Of a DNA stretch of 64,000 nucleotides, positions 20,775 to 30,611 are shown piece after piece. The position numbers were made by a program, and so were the translations under genes. The notes under the pieces are model-generated. The model had not been told where the DNA came from. It searched no databases and was given only the letters and a program-made list of their open reading frames with translations. Location: positions 852,634 through 916,633 of the forward strand of contig JAHNZQ020003149.1 in NCBI GenBank assembly GCA_019155205.2. The letters run 5' to 3'. Positions within the stretch are counted from its first letter, which is position 1. Each line of letters starts with the position of its first letter. This DNA is from Gracilaria vermiculophylla (lineage: Eukaryota > Rhodophyta > Florideophyceae > Gracilariales > Gracilariaceae).

Positions 20775-22126
20775 TCCCACGTCCGAGTCACAGCACGGCC
20801 CCTCTGAAATCCCCGTACTTTCCCTTTTTGTAATGACTCTCTCCGTTTGTATGATAATATTTCCGTTAACATTCGATGCAAACGCAATAATCTTTACCGA
20901 CCCGTAGATACGAAGGTACATGGGCGCGCTAACCCCGAGCTTGGCTTCTCTCCGGCAATCATTGAGCCCAAGTATCGCGTCCGCTGTTGTGTTTTCCTTT
21001 TACTTTTGTCTCGCGCAGTGAGCGTTGTCCGCTGTGTAACCTTGTGCTCTGTCGCGATGGCTTGGTTATGTTTTTATCCCCCCCCCCTCTGTGGGTGATT
21101 CATAACCGTTGTCGCACGACTTCAGTTTGGCTTTGTTTTTTGTTCCAACCTTTCCCTCCTTGCGCCCCTCGCTCCCCCTGTCGTACAAACCACGCATGAC
21201 CTAGCCGAGTAAAATCTACATGTACAGGTACTTACTCTGAGAGTGTAATTCGTATTCTCTGTACCTAACTATTTCACCCGTGTTGATGACGTCCGCGGGA
21301 TGATCCCCCGCACTTAGCATGTCTCAGTTCGCGGTAGCGATCGCAGAACCCTCAGTTCATCTGCCACTGCGCCGGGTTCGTTGGCAAGCCGTTTTGTCAA
21401 CGTTGAGGACCAACGCGGAGGCACATCCGATTTCGCGGTGCGGATTCCTCGCAGACCATGGCTGCGTTGGGCTGAGCAAACGGCCTCGGGGTGCCCTGGC
21501 ACCACTTGTGCGCACCAGTGTTTCTTTGCCAGGGCCATGATGATGTGAGCAGCCCTCGGTACGACGGTACACAAGTTGTCCCGCGGGCACCAAACATGGA
21601 GAATGTGAAACGGGGCTTGCAACATCTCACCGGCACAATAAGCGCTGCCTAGTGGAATGCGAATTGCTGTTTACAAGTGGGGCTTCGGATGCCCTTACCT
21701 ATCTGGCGCTTGTGAGCGGATGACAACAAAGAGTGGAACTGTTTTGCTGTACCTATTGCAAACTACGAGTGCTACTAATATTGGCGAGCCAGATACCGAG
21801 CTGGCTCACTTTCGCAAGAGAAACGTAAAGCGTCTGTGACACAAAGCAAAGCAGAAAGCAGAGCAAGCCTCGAACGTGTGAGAGCCAAACAAACGGCATG
21901 GCCAGGCTTTCGCCACCGCGGCTGGAAGAGGGAGATTGCATTGCGAACAGAAGCACGGATGTGTGAGTAGCCTATTATAGGTAGCATGCCAATAGCTCAA
22001 CAGCAGTTGTGGCTGAAAATGGGAGGGATGCAGCAACATAAGAGGAGGTCTCTAGACGGTGACCCGGCATGGCTGTACAAGCGAAACGGCAGAGGCGTTT
22101 ACGGAATGTGTGCGACTGGTGAATGA
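20775..22126. other. Spacer between convergent OTU-like and UBC12 genes
   Basis: Unusually long (1.35 kb) for tail-to-tail neighbours here. It shows no recognisable gene, RNA or repeat. Short C and T runs occur near 21079-21091. Open frames on both strands at 21.3-21.65 kb lack any recognisable domain. Confidence 0.4.
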
Positions 22127-22666
22127 TCACCGGCGGCGAGCCGAGGGGAAGTAAGTTCCGGCCAGATAACCGCCGCGCAGGGAAATGGACACGTTGCGTT
22201 GAAAAGCATGACTGTCGCGCTTGAGGAGGTTGGCGGCGTCCTTGTTGAGCGGGTCGTCCGGATTGGGTTCCAGGAAAAGCAGCTGGAGGCCGTATAGGAT
22301 GGAGGATAGCGAAAGCACTGGTTTCCAGTCCTGGCGCAGTATGTTGAGGCACACGTTGCCGTCGAGGTCGATGTTAGGGTGGTAAACAAGCGTGGAGCAC
22401 TTGACCTTGGGAGGCTTGTGAGGGTAGTCCTCCGGGACGGAAACGGAGAAATGGAAAGTGCCCGTGTGGTAGTAGCCCTCCTCGGGGGAGAGGGCGACAT
22501 TGAAGTTCATGATGTCATCAGGGTCTGGGAAGGAAACGTTCATGGAGGGGGGAATGTCGAGCTCATTGATATCCTTTTGCACGCGAATGTGGCCTGCTTT
22601 GGGGATTGTAGAGCCGGACTCTCGGCGGATTCGCGTCTCCTTGACTTCCTGGGAGAGGCGGAACAT
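22127..22666 (-). CDS. NEDD8-conjugating enzyme E2 (UBC12/UBE2M)
   Basis: 179 residues from ATG 22666 ([13 protein letters not shown]), matching the usual length and N-terminal layout of UBC12. The open frame to 22969 is a repeat-rich upstream extension. [15 protein letters not shown] opens the UBC fold. [19 protein letters not shown] contains the catalytic Cys, with the UBC12-type DW following. [16 protein letters not shown] and [12 protein letters not shown] at the end are also UBC12-like. The enzyme passes NEDD8 from the E1 to cullins, activating SCF-type ubiquitin ligases. It lies between two OTU genes. Confidence 0.95.
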   Translation of the reverse strand: MFRLSQEVKETRIRRESGSTIPKAGHIRVQKDINELDIPPSMNVSFPDPDDIMNFNVALSPEEGYYHTGTFHFSVSVPEDYPHKPPKVKCSTLVYHPNIDLDGNVCLNILRQDWKPVLSLSSILYGLQLLFLEPNPDDPLNKDAANLLKRDSHAFQRNVSISLRGGYLAGTYFPSARRR

Positions 22667-23221
22667 GATGCAGGGGGGGTCGGCGTGGAGGACGGGCAGG
22701 GGCGTGCAGGAGCGAGGGCGGCGTAGCGGCAGGGGAACAGGCGCGTGTGGTTGACGTGGAGGACAAAGAAAATAGGGATTGCGTTTGAGAGCCAGCGGTG
22801 CTTGTGGCACTTGCACGCTCGCTACGAGGCCTGTGGCAGTTTGCACATCCGTGGACGCCGTTGCTAACCTGGCAGCGGTGGCACTTGTGGCAGCCGTAGC
22901 CCACGTCTCAGCGGTGGGGATCGTGGCGGGCGTGGAGCTCGTGCCAACGGTGGCGCTCGTGGTCGCCATGGCGCTCGTGGTCGTCGTGGCGCTCGAGGCG
23001 TTGGTGAATTACGACGGCGGCAGTGCGCGCTGCTCCGAGTACGGCCTTCGGACAGACTGTCGCAGCGGGCGCTGGCGCGGGGAGCAGTCGCTGCCTGCCG
23101 ACTGCCTAGTCCACACTGTGGACTGCGCAGTATGACCGTCTTTGGGAGGCGCGGTTGAGGCCGTTCGGGTTCCCTACGCGGCGCTTGGTGAACGTTTCGG
23201 AGGACTCCTGCGCCCTCCGCC
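22667..23221. promoter_or_regulatory. Divergent spacer UBC12 / OTU protease
   Basis: Contains short imperfect repeats of TGGCGCTCGTGGTCG near 22965-23005 and related GTGGCACTTGTGG units upstream. These make a Thr/Ala-rich open frame in front of UBC12. No TATA box is evident on either side. Confidence 0.45.
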
Positions 23222-24754
23222 ATGAGCCTCGGTTCCGTGTTGCGTCGCATGTGGTCAACGTCTTCGTCATCGTCTCCCCCGCGCCGCCGTCGCCGTCGTC
23301 ACCTCCGCACCGACAGCACGGCGGCCGATGCGCGCTGGCAGGAGCAAACCGTCGTCGCCGCCTATCGCGCGCATGTGTCCAGGTCGGCTGATGCGCTAGC
23401 CTCGCGGTGGAAGCACTTTGACAAAGAACCCGGCGACCACAGCTTATTTCTCGAAATTCGAAAGGAGCGCCTCACCCTCATACAAGCCATCGACTCCTTT
23501 TATGCCGCGCTCGGGCGTCGTGATACTTCTCAAGTGGCCAGGGAGGTGAGCATTCTGGAGACCAGTGACGCACGCTTGATTGCCGTCGAACAGCAAATGC
23601 TCGCTGAGGTGCAGCGCTTTGTCAGTGCTGCCGGCGCCATCAACGCGCGCTTCTCGGCTTCTGCTAATCCGAGAGAGCGCTCAGATGTTTGTAACGACGC
23701 GAACGACGTGCTCGTCGAACTCGAGCTGTATCGCAACGGCTGGGTTTTGCTTATGGACGAGGGCACAAGTCAACGGCTCACGATAGCCTCAAATATGCTG
23801 CGCAACATCGTCGATACCGGTATTGTTCGTCCCCCAACACAACAAAAACAATCCCCTCGTGCCAGACGCAGCGGGGCATCCCCACGCGCCTCCAAATCCA
23901 ATCCAACGTTTGTCTTCAATCGGCCCGGTCACATGCCTATAACCCCCGCAAACCATATCAGAAGTTTGCCTTCAGATTCACCATCAAGCCCTATGTTGTT
24001 TTATCCTGGTCCAAACCCGCCTCCTATACCAAAGCTACATCAGCCATCGTCAAAGCGAATTCAGTCGGATGTCCAGCAGACAAATCAGCCTCCACAAAAC
24101 GACACTGTTCCTTTACATATGATGGTATCGCGCACCAGAACTCTCCGCGACATGGCCGAGAACGCAATGCACACCAACGGGCCTGATGCTTTTGACATTG
24201 AAAATGCCGCCGTTCAGTCTTCCAAGCCAGAACAGCCGGCGCTCTCCGCCACGAAGAACACCTCTTTTGCTTCTGCTTTGTACAAAACATACAATCGCCG
24301 AGTAGATTCCATTTCAGATGCGGGGTTGAAACTGCGTCGATCAGAAGTGCGGGGCGATGGCCGCTGCCTCTTTCGTTCTTTGGTTCGTTGCAAATGCCAC
24401 GCAAGAGGACTCCCAATGCCTTCGGAACGGTCTGAGAGGGAAGAAGCGGACATGCTTCGAACGCGAACAGTTGCTGAGCTAAAGAAACATCGTCAGTTGC
24501 TTACGCAATTCTTTGTCATTGAGGAGAACTTTGTGCAGTATACGCGAAGAATGTCTAACCCGAAAACGTACGGTGGTGAGCCAGAGCTGTTAATGTTGGC
24601 AAAGCTATTGCATATACCCATTGCTGTTCACATTATAAGGCAAAACGGCAAGTATCGACAGATTCAAGTGTATGGCAAACAATATCAAGGGGACCCGTTG
24701 CGTATCCTGTACTCTGATGGCATTCACTACGATGCACTGCTTACAACTAGATGA
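23222..24754 (+). CDS. OTU-domain cysteine protease (deubiquitinase)
   Basis: 510 residues from ATG 23222 (MSLGSVLRRMWSTSSS). Residues 40-200 are helical and may form a coiled coil (WKHFDKEPGDHSLFLEIRKE onward). Residues 200-365 are a Pro/Ser/Gln-rich linker. The OTU domain covers about 370-510. RGDGRCLFRSL holds the catalytic Asp and Cys, GGEPELLMLAKLLHIPI is the conserved central helix-strand, and DGIHYDALL holds the catalytic His. All triad positions are present. OTU enzymes cleave ubiquitin chains; chain preference cannot be read here. Codons are less GC-biased than in the 13-19 kb genes. Confidence 0.9.
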   Translation: MSLGSVLRRMWSTSSSSSPPRRRRRRHLRTDSTAADARWQEQTVVAAYRAHVSRSADALASRWKHFDKEPGDHSLFLEIRKERLTLIQAIDSFYAALGRRDTSQVAREVSILETSDARLIAVEQQMLAEVQRFVSAAGAINARFSASANPRERSDVCNDANDVLVELELYRNGWVLLMDEGTSQRLTIASNMLRNIVDTGIVRPPTQQKQSPRARRSGASPRASKSNPTFVFNRPGHMPITPANHIRSLPSDSPSSPMLFYPGPNPPPIPKLHQPSSKRIQSDVQQTNQPPQNDTVPLHMMVSRTRTLRDMAENAMHTNGPDAFDIENAAVQSSKPEQPALSATKNTSFASALYKTYNRRVDSISDAGLKLRRSEVRGDGRCLFRSLVRCKCHARGLPMPSERSEREEADMLRTRTVAELKKHRQLLTQFFVIEENFVQYTRRMSNPKTYGGEPELLMLAKLLHIPIAVHIIRQNGKYRQIQVYGKQYQGDPLRILYSDGIHYDALLTTR

Positions 24755-26990
24755 CTATGTTCTAATTCTCAGTTCCGCTGACCAGTGGAATTTGCCACTC
24801 TGTGCGACACAGAGTTGTTCACTTTCACCTCAATCCGATGTTTGGCGTACGGTTGACGTCCAAGCGATAAACTTCGGGCTTCAGAGTCGTTTTGGAACCA
24901 TTGGGTGACTCCATGTTTCCGACTCGACAGACATTTCGGACTGCATCTGATTCTCCGAGTCTGGCTCTGTGTCCCCACACGACTGCATGTTAATCCATGT
25001 TCGTGCGAAAGCAGTCCTTGTAATCTTTAGATCGCTCACGTTCGTTTTACTGTAAAGATTCCCCTTGTTGACCGCAACAACCTGCTTCCCGTATCTTCAT
25101 CGCGGCGTAGTCTTTGACACCGTGGCAGTGAAACGAGTGCAATTCGTATTTTTGGGGCCCTTTCTTCGTTTCCGTTGTTGATGAAGTTTTGATCACATAC
25201 TGATACTTCGGCCTTTCTCCATATTCCGTTCCGCGTCGCTTCGCTGCCGGACTGCCAAAACTTTTTCAAAAACTTGACAATTCGATTACCCTTATTATTT
25301 GCAACAGTGCCGATCGCTTATTTAATCATCCAAATTGTGAGCTTGATAATGTACTTTGCGGGGTTTGAGATGTACACAGCTCACACCAGAGCCATTTGAA
25401 TCAGGTCTTCAACCATGGGTCAAGTGCGTGTGTCAAGGTTTTTCAATCGGGTACGCTTTGCATTTTCCTTGCTCTAAACTGGAAGATAGCATGTTGACAT
25501 CTCTTGTGTGTTTTGAATTCAACTCAACTCGGATTGCAGGTAGCACCGTGGGTGGCGGCTGGTATCGTGTTTTACGCTTTCGTCTTTAAGCCGACGGAAA
25601 CGCGAAAACGAGTAACTCGGGAACAAGCTGTTGTTGTCCTGGATAGTGAAGCGAAGGTCGGGAAATATAGGAAAAGCGATCCGTGAAGATCCACGAGGGC
25701 TATTTTCGCGTAGCCTTTGATCGAGCCAACGAACGCAGGTTGTAACATTTCAAGGCAATGGAACTGGTGATCATCGTTCAGAATAGTGGAGATGTATCCA
25801 TTTTTATATAGTCTTTCCACTTATCATTGCTGTGGTCTGTGCTCTTGTCATTGCGTACCGCTCTCAGCATGGATGACGGTGAGCTTGGCTATCTCAGGGT
25901 TTAAACTTGAAAACTTTACCTAGGACGTTAAACGGAATTGCTTCCGAGTATCGAACTTTGGTGCGCTGGCTTTGGCAGAAACCTCGTTGCCTCCGTTCTT
26001 GGCAGCATTTCTCACTTTCTTGAGGAGGGAAAGGTCCTCGCCATTCTGGACGAGTTTCTTTCCAGTCACTCGTTCGATATTCCTTGCAATTGCCGCCGTG
26101 AGTTTCTATCCCCGAAAACGAAAGTTAGTGGTCGGAAAATGCTCAACAGGGAAGTTCACCAGGAAAAGCCTGATACATACTTTGCTCTTGTTATGTGATT
26201 GTGCCAATTTTTGTTTCTTCGGGTTTCGCGTCAATTCTTTGTGGATGGGGTACAGATAGAATACTTAGTTAGCTGGATTCTCCGGCAGGAAAGCCGCGGT
26301 CGGCAGTAAACAGCGTGGCGCATCCGTGGACAGAGGTGCTTTGCTTACTTCCTTTTCGCATCTTCGACGCGCGCTTTTGCACTCCTCTCCCACCCCTTGG
26401 AGTGCGAGCGGCCAATTTTTGGGATCCTTGCGCCATAATGCGTGGGAATACGAGTCAATTTCGAGCGACGTCGACTGAAGGACGAAGCCTTTCAATTTGT
26501 TTCCCAAGGAATAATGGGGAAACGTTGCGAGACCAATGCTTCTTAGGAGAGCGAGATAGCGACAGGAAACGAGATATCCTGCCCGCTTGTGCGTTTTCTT
26601 TAACACTACTGCCAAGAACAGACGACGGCAGTACTCAAAAAGTTCGGTGAACGATCATTGCTACTATTAAAATAATGTCTGAATAACGAGACCGCTTTTC
26701 TTTTTTTCAAAATGGTTGTGTAGCTCTCTACAAAGTTAGCTAGACAACAAACGAGCACTGTAGAGGATCGCTACAAAACGAAGCGCTGGCGTTCGCAACA
26801 GGTCAGTGAACGATAGCTAACAATTTGCTAGCGTCTACCACTTAAACCCTTGAACCCGAGTAAAAACCCCGAACTCACATTTACCCTAGCGTTTCGTTCC
26901 TTGTATGTCTCATCTTGTAAATTGTTTTGTACCCCGTATCTCTTGCGCCGCCAGACGCGCAACGAGTCTCCCTCTCCTCAACCGTTCAGC
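24755..26990. other. Spacer of 2.2 kb, mostly without recognisable genes
   Basis: Apart from the possible small spliced gene at 25415-25686, nothing was recognised. A second segment at 25.96-26.12 kb encodes hydrophobic residues (LPPFLAAFLTFL, SIFLAIAAV) and is followed by a GTGAGT. It might be an exon of another small membrane protein, but I could not build a consistent start. Confidence 0.35.
25415..25686 (+). CDS. Possible 60-aa single-pass membrane protein with one intron
   Basis: Exon 1 is 25415-25450 (MGQVRVSRFFNR, in frame). The intron 25451-25539 (89 bp) runs from GTACGC to TTGCAG, with a pyrimidine-rich 3' part. Exon 2 is 25540-25686 and gives VAPWVAAGIVFYAFVF, then a basic, hydrophilic tail ending in a TGA. 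The result is 60 residues with one membrane helix, an orientation and size like small subunits of organelle membrane complexes. I recognise no family. The splice model rests only on site consensus and on the intron size, which resembles the 84-bp intron of the EF-G2 gene. Confidence 0.35.
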
Positions 26991-28157
26991 TTATATTGAA
27001 TTCGTCTTTTGGAAGAGACCCTCATCCTCGTCGCTTTCGTCAAAGCTCCCAACCGGGTTGAGTTCAAATCTTTTTGGAAAAGAAGAAATGCAAGAATATC
27101 TCCGAATGCACGCGGAGTCGACGACAATACGAGGCGTCGATCCTGAATCCCCTTTCGAATGCCCTTGTGGGTTTGTCGCCGGGGCTCCGATGCTATAGTT
27201 TCTGTCAACCTGAACGTTATTCTTGCCGTCACGGGGACATACGGCCACTCTACCCGAAGTGTTTGCCATCGACTCAGATTGTAATTGTTCGCAAGCCCAA
27301 AGTATACGAGCAGTAGCTTTGGAGTGAGCACGCGGTCCGGTTGGCAGACTTTCGTTTCGACTCCTTCTTCGTCTTCGAGATTCACGACTTGGGCTAACCT
27401 GCGAATCGATAGATCTGCACCGGATGCGAGACGTAGTGAATCTGTGGGTGCGTTCTCGATCTCGACCCAACGTCATTGTTGCCATTCGTACTATTGGTGC
27501 ACTAAATTCTAATCCGTCATTCCTTGCCGACGTTTTCTTCGCCATCAATCCCCTACTCCCACGATCTCTCCCACTTGACGCATCGCTGTTTTTACGCCCA
27601 TGTCTTTCGCTAGAGGAGAAAGTGGTGCTAATCCGAGACTCAAGACCTTTGTTTTCATTCTCAGATGAGGACGGCCATGTTTGTTCTTCTTCCATTTCGC
27701 ATACGTTCTCTTCCAGGACGGTGTGAAGTGGTGTGCCTGAAATAGATAGCAATTCCATTTGATTGTTAACTTGCAGTGGTCTACATATCCATGGCGAGGA
27801 TTTTTTACCTTGTACTTCACACGGCTCACCCCGGGATGTTGGCGTTCTAATGGGAGAGGAGCACATCTCATCTCGGTACAAAATCCTTGCGTTGTACGCA
27901 AACTCCGTCCATTTGAGGAACTCGGAAAATCCGATCTCTCCAGATTTATCCGTGTCCAGTACATTTATAGCGCGTTGGACGACCGCATCGTCACATGGCC
28001 AACCCAAGTCGCACAGCAGCTTGCGAAGCTCTTCGTGATCGATAGAACCAGAACCATCTGTATCGTACACTTCAAAAGCTTTTCGAAGGATTTGAGCCTT
28101 GCTGACTGCGCTCTTCCTGCGCGTCATTCGCCTTCCCACTGATGAATCTCTGCCCAT
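26991..28157 (-). CDS. EF-hand pair protein with long Ser/Arg-rich tail
   Basis: 388 residues from ATG 28157 (MGRDSSVGRRMTRRKSAVS). Two canonical EF-hand loops are seen at about residues 35-46 (DTDGSGSIDHEE) and 71-82 (DTDKSGEIGFSE), spaced as in calmodulin/centrin lobes. All calcium ligands are in place, with Asp/Ser/Glu at the expected positions. The remaining 290 residues are hydrophilic, rich in Ser, Arg and Glu, with RRRRRSR-type basic clusters and an acidic end (SFDESDEDEG). The EF lobe is centrin-like, but the tail is unlike centrin or CDPK. A calcium sensor with a disordered, possibly nuclear, tail is the best description. Confidence 0.85.
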   Translation of the reverse strand: MGRDSSVGRRMTRRKSAVSKAQILRKAFEVYDTDGSGSIDHEELRKLLCDLGWPCDDAVVQRAINVLDTDKSGEIGFSEFLKWTEFAYNARILYRDEMCSSPIRTPTSRGEPCEVQGKKSSPWICRPLQVNNQMELLSISGTPLHTVLEENVCEMEEEQTWPSSSENENKGLESRISTTFSSSERHGRKNSDASSGRDRGSRGLMAKKTSARNDGLEFSAPIVRMATMTLGRDRERTHRFTTSRIRCRSIDSQVSPSRESRRRRRSRNESLPTGPRAHSKATARILWACEQLQSESMANTSGRVAVCPRDGKNNVQVDRNYSIGAPATNPQGHSKGDSGSTPRIVVDSACIRRYSCISSFPKRFELNPVGSFDESDEDEGLFQKTNSI

Positions 28158-29485
28158 GACGTCAATGTGACCGAAGGCACACCTCCTTGATACCGTGTAC
28201 TCCTCGAACCAGCTTCAGGCGAAAACGGAAGTGCAGAGGATTCGGCTTCTAAACGAGTGTAGCTCTCTGGTTTGGTAATTTTTTTCACTTAAACCACGAC
28301 ATTCTCGCTGGTTAGTGGTATAGGCTGGAAGTTGAACGCTGTTGGCACTGGCAGTGTGCGCATTCAGAACCGGGAAAACGCGCTCACAAGGGCTGGTTGG
28401 GTTGTTGTACAGGAGAGAAATATCTTGATGTCATTCTTCGTTCAGTTAATACCAAAAAGGGACTGTGCAAAGGTGGGGAGCAATGCGGAAGGCATGCAAG
28501 GACTGCATTTCCTGTAGCTGGCGCTGCTAGGTGTGAAAAAATCACAGCCTGACGTGGGAGTTTTGAATTATTGCAGGGTTCGCAGCCGGTTCCGTTGTGG
28601 AAAGCGACGATATAGCGTGCCTGAAGGCGCGATCTCGGGTGGGGCGCTCATGTGAAGTTGCGTTGCTGCGGGCCGCAGTGGAGGTTGAATGCGCCGCAGG
28701 TGGGATTCGTGTGGGTTGTGCTCATCTGCACGGAGTGTCGATCGAGAGAGTGGTTCCCGTGGTGAATCAATCTCCATTCAGCCATTGCTCTATTCTCCAT
28801 TCAGCCATTGCTCTATTCTCCATTCTGCGCGGCGAGTGGGCCGCAGGGAAGGTTGAATGCGCCGCAGGTGGGATTCGTGTGGGTTGTGCTCATCTGCACG
28901 GGGTGTCGATCGAGAGAGTGGTTCCCGTAGTGAATCAATCTCCATTCAGCCATTGCTCTATTCTCCATTCTGCGCGGCGAGTGGGCAGCGAACTGGGATG
29001 TCACGTGATTGTGCACGCAGCATCGTCCAATGGGACAGCATCGGTTCGCAGGGGTGGCCAGCGGGGGCAGAAAGCAATTGGAGCGAAAGGGTGGAACCCT
29101 CGCAGGTTGCGCTGTTTCGTTGGATTTGGCGCGCAATGTAGACCACTTTATAGTGAAGTACTGTAGCGTTCATGTACAAAGGGTGCCTTCGCACACAACC
29201 TTTTCGCGCGGATCCGCCCACAAAGCAGAGCACAGGCGTGGGAGTTGGGAAACAGAGCGTCGCGCGCTTGCGAGGTTGCGCGATGCACGGGTAGACACCC
29301 ATCGAACGTGGCGTAGGCTACGACTCGTAGGTTGGCGCCGGCGGCCGCACGCTAGTGCACGTTGCGCTTCATCGTCGCTCACGCCGTCTCTCCCTCCAGC
29401 CCGCCCGCGCGCCGCCGCAACCGCCGCTGCCCGCGGATCAAAGCCGTCACACTCGCACCACAACACCTCGGCGCGCGTCCCGCCA
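28158..29485. other. Spacer with a tandem duplication upstream of the RNase H gene
   Basis: No gene is supported. Open frames at 28597-29166 are built on the duplicated segment described separately. The stretch probably holds the promoters of the divergent EF-hand and RNase H genes. Confidence 0.45.
28670..28985 (+). repeat. Tandem duplication, unit about 168/148 bp
   Basis: Copy 1 (28670-28837) and copy 2 (28838-28985) start at GGGCCGCAG and are nearly identical. They differ by single bases and by one extra 23-bp internal repeat in copy 1 (starting ATTCAGCCATTGCTC, present twice). Each copy ends near GCGGCGAGTGGG. Confidence 0.85.
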
Positions 29486-30247
29486 ATGCGCGACATCGTT
29501 GTCAACGTTGACGGCTCCTCACTCCACAACGGCCAACCCTACGCCGTCGCCGGATGGGGAGCCGTCATCTCTCTTCCCAACGTAAGGGCCGAGGCTTGCG
29601 GCCAGCTGTGTTCTTTCTGCAACCCCAAGCAGAGCAATAGCCGCGCTGAGATACGCGCTGTGCAGTTCGCACAGAGCCTCTTGCTGGAAGTGGTCAAGAT
29701 GGGCCACCCTCTCCACCTCAACCCTGATGGCAGTAGATGCCGTCGAACAGCTCCTCACAGCCATCATACGTGGAACGATGGACGCCCCTTCACCCAGCGC
29801 AACCATGACTTTCTTGTGCGCACGGACAGTATGTACGTTGTCAACGGCATCTACGGCGACATTAATGTCAAAGCCCATGCGTCTGTTTGGGACCAAGTTT
29901 TTTCGATCGATTCAGATATTGAATCCAATGGCTCCGCAGTTGAATACCGCCATGTGTATGGCCATCGAGGAGATAAGAAGAATGAAAGGGCCGACAGTTT
30001 AGCTCGTCTTGCAGCTGCTAATCACGGCTTTTGCATGTATAAGTGCTGTACCTGTGAGGTTTTTTTCACGGATAGCGACGGGCTGGCTTGTCATCTCAAG
30101 GAGGATCACATGTATCGCGACCTTGCCGACGAAATGGAACAGATATACGACTTTCACGAGCACAAGGGCATGTACCATTGCGCCCTCTGTGGTCGAGTCT
30201 GCAATCAATTGTATTCAATGTATCAGCACAACACAGCAAAGCACTAG
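29486..30247 (+). CDS. RNase H domain fused to two C2H2 zinc fingers
   Basis: 253 residues from ATG 29486 (MRDIVVNVDGSS); the frame is open to 29009 without homology. Residues 1-180 form an RNase H fold with the catalytic set Asp9, Glu55 (NSRAEIRA), Asp114 (VRTDSMYVVNGI) and Asp170 (NERADSLARLA), plus the loop His160 (YGHRGDKKN). Residues 187-208 and 232-253 are two C2H2 fingers with exact C-X2-C-X12-H-X4-H spacing, the second ending on the last residue. RNase H1 enzymes cut RNA in RNA-DNA hybrids, and their usual extra part is an N-terminal hybrid-binding domain. Here C-terminal fingers may take that place. It is not next to any reverse transcriptase. Confidence 0.85.
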   Translation: MRDIVVNVDGSSLHNGQPYAVAGWGAVISLPNVRAEACGQLCSFCNPKQSNSRAEIRAVQFAQSLLLEVVKMGHPLHLNPDGSRCRRTAPHSHHTWNDGRPFTQRNHDFLVRTDSMYVVNGIYGDINVKAHASVWDQVFSIDSDIESNGSAVEYRHVYGHRGDKKNERADSLARLAAANHGFCMYKCCTCEVFFTDSDGLACHLKEDHMYRDLADEMEQIYDFHEHKGMYHCALCGRVCNQLYSMYQHNTAKH

Positions 30248-30611
30248 TCACAAGCACTGGAATCGGAGATTGTTCCTCGCACATTCCCACATTTCTGTGC
30301 TTCGCTGTAACCAATACGAGGGCGCGCCTACCTGCATTGTCGGTAGCCACGTAGCTTGAGTCAAACAAGCCGTGGTCAGACAAGCTGTAAAACCACTGCC
30401 GCGCACTTTCAAACATTGTACCGTGGGCCCTGTTCTGCTGAATTTTGAAATAAAAACAGGCCCATTTTACCTTCGCGCCCGGTTCATCCGTCACCTTGCT
30501 GGTTCACTACGTCAGTCAGCCTCGCAGTCTTCTTACTTTTCTGATCAAGCCCTTTCGGGCCAGCATGAGCCACAATTCCCTTTCCCGATAGTGACCCCGC
30601 ATTCCATCGAC
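30248..30611. other. Spacer between the RNase H and carbohydrate sulfotransferase genes
   Basis: No gene or repeat was recognised. The sulfotransferase frame is open back to 30372, but the signal-anchor layout places its start at 30612. Confidence 0.4.

Noticed and set aside
21314..21660. Overlapping open frames on both strands
   Set aside because: No recognisable domain and neither frame has upstream gene signals; treated as spacer.
22667..22969. 101-codon extension of UBC12
   Set aside because: Thr/Ala repeats from short DNA repeats; the family normally starts near [10 protein letters not shown].
25938..26259. Small hydrophobic protein at 25.9-26.3 kb
   Set aside because: Hydrophobic runs and splice-like sites are present, but no start and exon chain is consistent without stops.
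28597..29166. 189-codon repeat protein
   Set aside because: The internal repeat is a DNA duplication not in multiples that keep a distinct protein repeat; no ordered domain and no codon bias.
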